Below, in pieces: positions 6,496-10,968 of a stretch of 10,968 nt of DNA. The DNA comes from JBDKJS01 sp039806065 (lineage in GTDB: Bacteria; Bacteroidota; Bacteroidia; AKYH767-A; 2013-40CM-41-45). A model generated the notes under the pieces. The model was not told where the DNA came from, did not search any database, and saw only the letters and a program-made list of their open reading frames with translations. Location: contig JBDKJS010000009.1 of the NCBI GenBank assembly GCA_039806065.1, forward strand, positions 1 through 10,968. Reading direction: 5' to 3'. Made by a program: the position numbers and the translations under genes. Position 1 is the first letter of the stretch, and every line of letters begins with the position of its first letter.

Positions 6496-8340
6496 ATGAG
6501 TACTGAAGAATTAGCTGGCAATGGTGCCAGTACACCTACCACCACTGCACCCAAAACTACACCAGCATTTGACTGGGATAGTGTAGGTGCCAAAGGCTTT
6601 AGCCATTACAGTAATGAAGAGCGCACCCGCCTTGAAAAAGTTTATGATGTAACCTTGAATGCCATCATAGAACACGACATAGTGAATGGTAAAGTAGTGA
6701 GCATAACCGCAAAAGATGTAATGGTAAACATAGGTTACAAATCAGATGGATCTATCCCTTTGACTGAGTTCCGCCACATGCCTGATCTTAAAATAGGTGA
6801 TGAAATTGAAGTTTTTGTTGAAACACAAGAAGACAAAACCGGACAGCTCGTACTATCGCACAAAAAAGCGCGTGCCCTCAAATCATGGGATCGTGTAAAT
6901 GAAGCACTTGAAAAAGATGAGGTAATAACAGGCTATGTTAAATGCCGTACCAAAGGCGGTCTCATAGTGGATGTGTTTGGTATTGAAGCCTTCCTTCCAG
7001 GATCTCAAATAGATGTAAAACCAATTCGCGATTACGACATCTTCGTGGGTAAGAATATGGAATTTAAAGTAGTGAAAATTAACAATGAATTTAAAAACGT
7101 AGTAGTTTCACATAAAGTCCTTATCGAAGAAGAATTAGAACAGCAAAAAGCTGAAATCATGTCGAAGTTGGAAAAAGGACAAGTATTGGAAGGCACCGTT
7201 AAAAACATTACCAGCTATGGCGTGTTCATGGATCTTGGCGGTGTTGATGGATTGCTACACATTACTGATATATCATGGGGGCGCATCAACCATCCTGAAG
7301 AAGTATTAAAACTAGATGAAAAAGTAAATGTAGTAATTCTTGATTTCGATGATGAGAAAAAACGCATCGCACTTGGATTAAAACAACTGGTGCCTCATCC
7401 TTGGGCAGGCCTTAATGATGAGCTCAAAGCTGGCGACACTGTAAAAGGTAAAGTAGTAGTAATAGCTGATTATGGCGCATTTGTAGAAATTCAACCAGGT
7501 GTGGAAGGTCTGGTGCACGTAAGTGAAATGAGCTGGAGCCAGCACCTGCGCTCGCCACAGGAGTTTATGAAAGTGGGCGATGAGATAGACGCAGTAGTGC
7601 TTACCATTGATCGTGAAGAACGCAAAATGTCGTTAGGCATCAAACAATTAAAACCCGATCCTTGGGGAGTAGTAGGCGAGAAATACCCTGTGGGCTCTAA
7701 ACACAAAGCCATCGTTAAAAACTTCACCACCTTTGGTGTTTTTGTAGAACTGGAAGAAGGTGTAGATGGGCTAGTACACATCAGTGACCTTAGCTGGAGT
7801 AAAAAAATAAAACACCCTAACGAGTTTACCAAAGTAGGCAATGAAATGGATGTAGTAGTACTTGAGGTGGATGTGGAATCGCGCAGACTAAGCCTTGGCC
7901 ACAAACAACTGGAAGATAATCCTTGGGATGTGTTTGAAAGCATATTCACCGTAGGTTCTATACACGAAGGCACCGTTATCAAAATGCAGGATAAAGGCGC
8001 TGTTATTGCCCTCCCATACGGTGTAGAAGGGTTTGTTCCCTCTAAGCACATGGTCAAAGAAGATGGCAAACCATTAAAGACCGAAGCCAAAGCCGATTTC
8101 AAAGTGATCGAATTCAGCAAGGAAAATCGTAAAATTGTGGTATCGCATAGCCGTATTCATGAAGACAAAGCAGAGTCGGGCAAAGCCACCGAAACTGTGG
8201 CCAAAGAGCGCGAACGTGAAGACACAGCCAAATCAGTAAAACGTGTCAAAGACAGTGTAGAACGCACCACCCTTGGCGATCTGGATGTACTCAGCAATCT
8301 TAAAGACAAACTTACCGATGCCGAAAACAAAGGAGAGTAA
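6496..8340 (+). CDS. rpsA: 30S ribosomal protein S1
   Basis: 614 residues. S1 binds mRNA at the 30S subunit and brings it to the decoding site, which should matter here because start codons lack Shine-Dalgarno sequences. Six S1 (OB-fold) repeats can be placed at about 62-124, 142-206, 228-297, 313-385, 400-472 and 487-552. Repeats 3-5 are the most regular, each with YGVF/YGAF/FGVF, DGLLH/EGLVH/DGLVH, and a closing LGLKQL/LGIKQL/LGHKQL. Residues 1-50 are a Thr/Pro/Ala-rich N-terminal extension. Residues 553-614 are a charged tail ending with TLGDLDVLSNLKDKL, a motif I associate with Bacteroidota S1. The length is usual for the phylum and no repeat is broken. It is monocistronic, with its own promoter and terminator. 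Confidence 0.96.
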   Translation: MSTEELAGNGASTPTTTAPKTTPAFDWDSVGAKGFSHYSNEERTRLEKVYDVTLNAIIEHDIVNGKVVSITAKDVMVNIGYKSDGSIPLTEFRHMPDLKIGDEIEVFVETQEDKTGQLVLSHKKARALKSWDRVNEALEKDEVITGYVKCRTKGGLIVDVFGIEAFLPGSQIDVKPIRDYDIFVGKNMEFKVVKINNEFKNVVVSHKVLIEEELEQQKAEIMSKLEKGQVLEGTVKNITSYGVFMDLGGVDGLLHITDISWGRINHPEEVLKLDEKVNVVILDFDDEKKRIALGLKQLVPHPWAGLNDELKAGDTVKGKVVVIADYGAFVEIQPGVEGLVHVSEMSWSQHLRSPQEFMKVGDEIDAVVLTIDREERKMSLGIKQLKPDPWGVVGEKYPVGSKHKAIVKNFTTFGVFVELEEGVDGLVHISDLSWSKKIKHPNEFTKVGNEMDVVVLEVDVESRRLSLGHKQLEDNPWDVFESIFTVGSIHEGTVIKMQDKGAVIALPYGVEGFVPSKHMVKEDGKPLKTEAKADFKVIEFSKENRKIVVSHSRIHEDKAESGKATETVAKEREREDTAKSVKRVKDSVERTTLGDLDVLSNLKDKLTDAENKGE

Positions 8341-8380
8341 TATACCATTGGATAAGTTTCTAAATTACTAATACCGTTTC

Positions 8381-8413
8381 AAACTGCCTCCCTCCAAGAG
8401 GCAGTTTTTTTTT
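8381..8413 (+). terminator. Intrinsic terminator of rpsA
   Basis: AAACTGCCTC (8381-8390) pairs perfectly with GAGGCAGTTT (8398-8407) around loop CCTCCAA, and the T run continues to 8413. It is 40 bp after the rpsA stop. Inverted repeat IR2 begins directly after it, so read-through into B2 should be low. Confidence 0.9.
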
Positions 8414-8414
8414 G

Positions 8415-8525
8415 GGGCGGCACCACCACCACCGCCACCCATCATCAGCAGTGCCGGTGTTCGCTCATAGTGCTGCTAAAAAAATACTTTTTTTAGCAGC
8501 AGCTAATCCGCTCACCCCGGGCCGC
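8415..8525. repeat. 111-bp non-coding element with A/T-rich hairpin, copy 2
   Basis: Copy 2 of the element at 3941-4052, about 96% identical. The central hairpin at 8471-8501 has the same 14-bp arms with a TAC loop, and TAG (8468-8470) with CTA (8503-8505) extends it past a bulged G. A smaller hairpin GGCGG/CCGCC (8416-8420, 8432-8436) encloses the CAC triplet run. CGCTCA occurs on each side of the main hairpin (8462-8467 and 8509-8514). Confidence 0.8.
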
Positions 8526-8557
8526 AGGGTAGGGGAAGGCTTGGTTAAATGATAAAA

Positions 8558-8565
8558 TAATTTTG
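8558..8565 (+). promoter_or_regulatory. B2-A2 promoter, -7 element
   Basis: TAATTTTG matches TAnnTTTG and aligns exactly with the B1 promoter. TTGG at 8541 is closer than the ideal -33 distance. The element also overlaps a TTG at 8570-8572 that is in frame with B2 but too near the transcription start to be its initiation codon. Confidence 0.45.
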
Positions 8566-8605
8566 TAAATTGCCCTTTCATAACAGCATACAAAAAAATA
8601 GTACC

Positions 8606-9157
8606 ATGCAAGCATACACTTATCACTTAGCTAAAGGCATTGTACCTTCTGATTTGATAGAAAACGATCAGGTACACACCAACATTGTTTACTCCACCAC
8701 CATGGCTTCAGGTACCCATGAAATTACCACCGAGCAAGCCTATAGCAACTCAGAAATCGCACATCAATGCCCCTTGAGTGGAGGTGTCGGAGTTTATTCA
8801 GCTAGGACCTTATTCGATTTGCTGAGCCCTGGTGAATACTATGATGATGAAGCTATTTGTTTAGCAGCAGGATTGTTTTATAGAAAGGCACATCCCGAAT
8901 TCAAGATAGAGAATAACATAATAGTTTATCCAAACCCAGCAACAAATAACATAAACATTCGGGCTAAATTTCCAGTGTTGAATGGACTTTGTATTATATA
9001 TGATTTAATGGGCAAACCAATTGTTAAAACTAATTTAAAAAGCAATCGAAGCTTGTTTTCTTTAGATATAAGCAAGTTCAATAATGCCGTTTACCAAATT
9101 AAAATATACGATGGTTCCTCATTAATCTATAATTATAAATTAATAATTGTAAAGTAA
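8606..9157 (+). CDS. Small protein with T9SS sorting domain but no signal peptide (B2)
   Basis: 183 residues from the ATG at 8606, the start that aligns with B1. An in-frame TTG at 8570 would add 12 residues without creating a signal peptide. Residues 1-60 differ from B1 at eight positions. SEIAHQCPLSGG (49-60), VYSARTL and EYYDD form the cargo-like segment. Residues 104-183 are a type A sorting domain: IIVYPNPA, then CIIYDLMGKPI, then NNAVYQIKIYDG. This tail is far more diverged from B1 than the N-terminal part, and its codons are more A/T-rich. As with B1, the lack of an export signal suggests a truncated cargo gene, though the frame is intact and has a promoter. A2 follows after 42 bp. Confidence 0.7.
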   Translation: MQAYTYHLAKGIVPSDLIENDQVHTNIVYSTTMASGTHEITTEQAYSNSEIAHQCPLSGGVGVYSARTLFDLLSPGEYYDDEAICLAAGLFYRKAHPEFKIENNIIVYPNPATNNINIRAKFPVLNGLCIIYDLMGKPIVKTNLKSNRSLFSLDISKFNNAVYQIKIYDGSSLIYNYKLIIVK

Positions 9158-9162
9158 AAAGT

Positions 9163-9190
9163 CAGCCCTTGAATTTAAATACAAGGGCTG
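9163..9190 (+). other. Intercistronic hairpin between B2 and A2
   Basis: CAGCCCTTG (9163-9171) pairs perfectly with CAAGGGCTG (9182-9190) around a 10-nt A/T loop. No T run follows on the plus strand, so it is not a canonical terminator. It lies just upstream of the A2 ATG and could attenuate transcription, stabilise one half of the message, or affect A2 translation. The B1-A1 junction has no such element. Confidence 0.6.
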
Positions 9191-9199
9191 TTAATATTT

Positions 9200-10699
9200 A
9201 TGAAAAAAATATTCATGATAGTTATAGGAATTACATTTGTTTTCAATTCTAACTCACAAGGAATTAGCAACTTTTGGTTACATGGTTTTCAAGGGTGGTT
9301 CGGAAGACCAGGTGGGACAAGTATTTTAAATTTTTATAATAGTTCTTTGGACACCTCATGGCAAAATCAAAAAATGTATTTTCATGGAACTATTGGTCAG
9401 ATAAGCGACAGTGCTGGCAATTTACTTTTCACCAGTAATGGTCAGTGGATAGCCAATGCTGCCAATGATACAATGTTGAATGGAACCGGATTAAATCCTG
9501 CTTTTGCGACAACATTAGCCGATTCCTTTGGCCTTAGAATAAATCAAGCTAATTTAGTAATACCAAAACCAGGGGTAAATAAACTATACTATTTATTTCA
9601 CTTGACTGCTGATTATTATCCGAATTATAACGGAGCAAAATATCTTTACTACTCATTGATTGATATGAATGGTGATGGTGGTTTGGGCGAGGTCATTCAA
9701 AAGAACCAAATTATATTGTCGAATGATACAATAATACCAGGCCTTCTCACTGCTTGTAAACACGCCAATGGCAGAGATTGGTGGATATTTGCAATTGGCG
9801 AAAACGATAATAGATGGATAAAATATTTACTCACTCCTTACGGACTTGATGGGCCTTTTTTTGAGTATGTAGGCACAATACATACTGCGGGAAGCTTGGG
9901 TCAATCTGTTTTTTCTCAAGATGGAACTAAATTAGTGAAATATGAGGCATGGTATGGCGATTTGGATATTTTTAATTTTGATAGGTGTACAGGAAACATT
10001 TCATTTCTTGAACATTTAGATATTAACGATAGTTCCTTATTTGGTGGCGCGGCTTTTTCTGCCTCGGGTAAAACACTTTATCTCTCCAGTACAAACTATG
10101 TTTATCAATTTGATATGACTGCAACAAATATTGCTGCTTCTGTGCAAACGGTTGCTGTTTGGGATGGCTATTATAGTCCCAATCCTCCTTTTGCCACTCT
10201 TTTTTATTTAATGCATTTAATGGGTGATGGCAAAATTTATATCAATTGCAGCAATAGCACTGTTGATATTCATGTCATCAATTACCCTGATAGTTTGGGT
10301 GTAGCTTGTGATGTTTGCCAACATTGTGTTGCTCTACCAAGCATTAACAATTTCACCATTCCCAACTACCCCAACTATTTTTTGGGTGCAGATACTACAA
10401 GTTTGGTGTGCGATAGTTTGAGTTCGGGTATGGTTAATCCTGAGTACAATCATTTAAATTTAAAAGCATGGCCCATCCCAACCACTTCAGGCAGCAGCAT
10501 TATGCTCACTTACCACACCTTAAATGATAAAGGCGGTATAGAACTTTACAACACCAATGGTACTTTAGTAAAAACATACCCATTGCCACCATGGAGCCAA
10601 ACCCAGACTATAAAACTGCCAGAGTTGGCCGGTGGGGTCTATTTACTCAGGTTAGTGAGTGGTGAACGAAAGGGTTCTGTAAAGATCATGGTGGAATAA
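9200..10699 (+). CDS. Secreted beta-propeller-like protein with T9SS sorting domain (A2)
   Basis: 499 residues, a paralogue of A1 with the same length and order of motifs. Residues 1-20 (ending NSNSQ) are the signal peptide. The body shows SNGQWIANAANDTMLNG, DMNGDGGLG, CKHANGRDWW, FDFDRC-like FNFDRCTG, and the CDVCQHC cysteine cluster, suggesting a beta-propeller exported to the cell surface. The C-terminal part, from about residue 418 (LKAWPIP, then GVYLLRLVSG), is a type A T9SS sorting domain; the usual WPNP is WPIP here, a small departure from consensus. Most of the gene differs from A1 at many synonymous sites, so the duplication of A is not recent, apart from a 96-nt block (10346-10441) that stays about 95% identical. 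A weak 7-bp A/T hairpin overlaps the stop codon; no clear terminator follows. Ligand and role are unknown. Confidence 0.85.
   Translation: MKKIFMIVIGITFVFNSNSQGISNFWLHGFQGWFGRPGGTSILNFYNSSLDTSWQNQKMYFHGTIGQISDSAGNLLFTSNGQWIANAANDTMLNGTGLNPAFATTLADSFGLRINQANLVIPKPGVNKLYYLFHLTADYYPNYNGAKYLYYSLIDMNGDGGLGEVIQKNQIILSNDTIIPGLLTACKHANGRDWWIFAIGENDNRWIKYLLTPYGLDGPFFEYVGTIHTAGSLGQSVFSQDGTKLVKYEAWYGDLDIFNFDRCTGNISFLEHLDINDSSLFGGAAFSASGKTLYLSSTNYVYQFDMTATNIAASVQTVAVWDGYYSPNPPFATLFYLMHLMGDGKIYINCSNSTVDIHVINYPDSLGVACDVCQHCVALPSINNFTIPNYPNYFLGADTTSLVCDSLSSGMVNPEYNHLNLKAWPIPTTSGSSIMLTYHTLNDKGGIELYNTNGTLVKTYPLPPWSQTQTIKLPELAGGVYLLRLVSGERKGSVKIMVE
10346..10441 (+). repeat. Block shared at high identity with A1 (2080-2175)
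   Basis: These 32 codons, from NNFTIPNYPN to SSGMVNP, differ from the A1 block at five bases, all synonymous, while the flanking sequence is much more diverged. The block joins the presumed propeller to the sorting domain. Confidence 0.7.
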
Positions 10700-10968
10700 A
10701 ATTTGTTAGCTTTATTCTAGTGCCGTTAGGACTTTCGTTCATAACACCTTGCAATTAGGGAGTATTCAAATTTTTTTCTCCAACTATTAGCAACCGTGTA
10801 TTGATGAAGTTTTTCCTAAATTGTTTTTTATGACCATAGCTATTGGATAATTATCAAATGCAATCAAACACAGTAATAGGAGTGATTTTATCACTGCCAT
10901 GCTGCCGAATAGTGCTTGGAGTTAAGGATTGCTTTCTATCATTGGTCGTGGTGGGGTGAGAAAATCAG

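Larger units (their letters stand above)
8415..8785 (+). repeat. Inverted repeat IR2 (partner of 3681-4052)
   Basis: The plus-strand partner of IR1. It starts one base after the rpsA terminator T run and ends at codon 60 of B2, after which similarity to B1 falls from about 94% to roughly 60% at nucleotide level. The two repeats enclose 4053-8414 (4362 bp). Confidence 0.85.

Noticed and set aside
7491..8120. Long minus-strand frame (209 codons) inside rpsA
   Set aside because: It lies wholly opposite three conserved S1 repeats, is Ser/Thr/Pro-rich, and has no promoter.
8421..8450. CAC/CAT/CAG triplet run as a CRISPR or tandem repeat array
   Set aside because: It is a short imperfect triplet run with no spacer structure, and it is part of the 111-bp element.
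8471..8501. The A/T-rich hairpin as an intrinsic terminator
   Set aside because: Its T run is inside the stem next to the loop and no T run follows the stem; the real rpsA terminator is at 8381-8413.
8570..8605. TTG start at 8570 for B2
   Set aside because: It lies about at the predicted transcription start, has no counterpart in B1, and adds no export signal.
10854..10968. Partial minus-strand gene entering from the right edge
   Set aside because: About 37 open codons end at a TGA at 10854-10856, but the peptide shows no family pattern and the run is short enough to be chance.

Overview
The window looks like chromosome of a member of the Bacteroidota. Four things point there. Four proteins end in type A C-terminal sorting domains of the type IX secretion system (T9SS). 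Promoters read TAnnTTTG rather than a sigma-70 -10 box. Start codons follow A/T-rich leaders without Shine-Dalgarno sequences. The glycyl-tRNA synthetase and six-domain ribosomal protein S1 are of types usual in the phylum. I cannot name the genus.

Layout. Positions 1-223 hold a flavo-1-like RNA motif and the glyQS promoter. glyQS (224-1774, +) converges on a minus-strand pair: a small T9SS-tailed protein B1 (3315-3860) and a 499-residue secreted beta-propeller-like protein A1 (1819-3318). From 4123 to 6190 lies a minus-strand cell-envelope cluster: a probable lipoprotein, a DUF2147 protein, and an outer-membrane barrel-like protein. The 305 bp between 6190 and 6496 carry divergent promoters. 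rpsA (6496-8340, +) ends in a clear intrinsic terminator. A second, paralogous pair follows on the plus strand: B2 (8606-9157) and A2 (9200-10699). The last 269 bp contain nothing I can name securely.

The most notable structure is that the two B-A pairs are inverted copies of one module. The homology begins in a 111/112-bp non-coding element with a 14-bp A/T-rich hairpin, about 96% identical between copies. It runs through the shared promoter and the first 60 codons of B, about 94% identical, and then drops sharply. This makes a pair of roughly 371-bp inverted repeats (3681-4052 and 8415-8785) around 4.36 kb that contains rpsA and the envelope cluster, each with its own promoter and terminator. 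The segment could in principle invert by homologous recombination, and the sequence at the B 5' ends looks homogenised by gene conversion. B1 and B2 have a T9SS sorting domain but no visible signal peptide. They resemble the C-terminal end of larger Bacteroidota cargo proteins, so they may be truncated cassettes rather than ordinary secreted proteins.

glyQS and rpsA serve translation. The envelope cluster and the A proteins act in or beyond the outer membrane. Nothing visible links the functions of the two groups.
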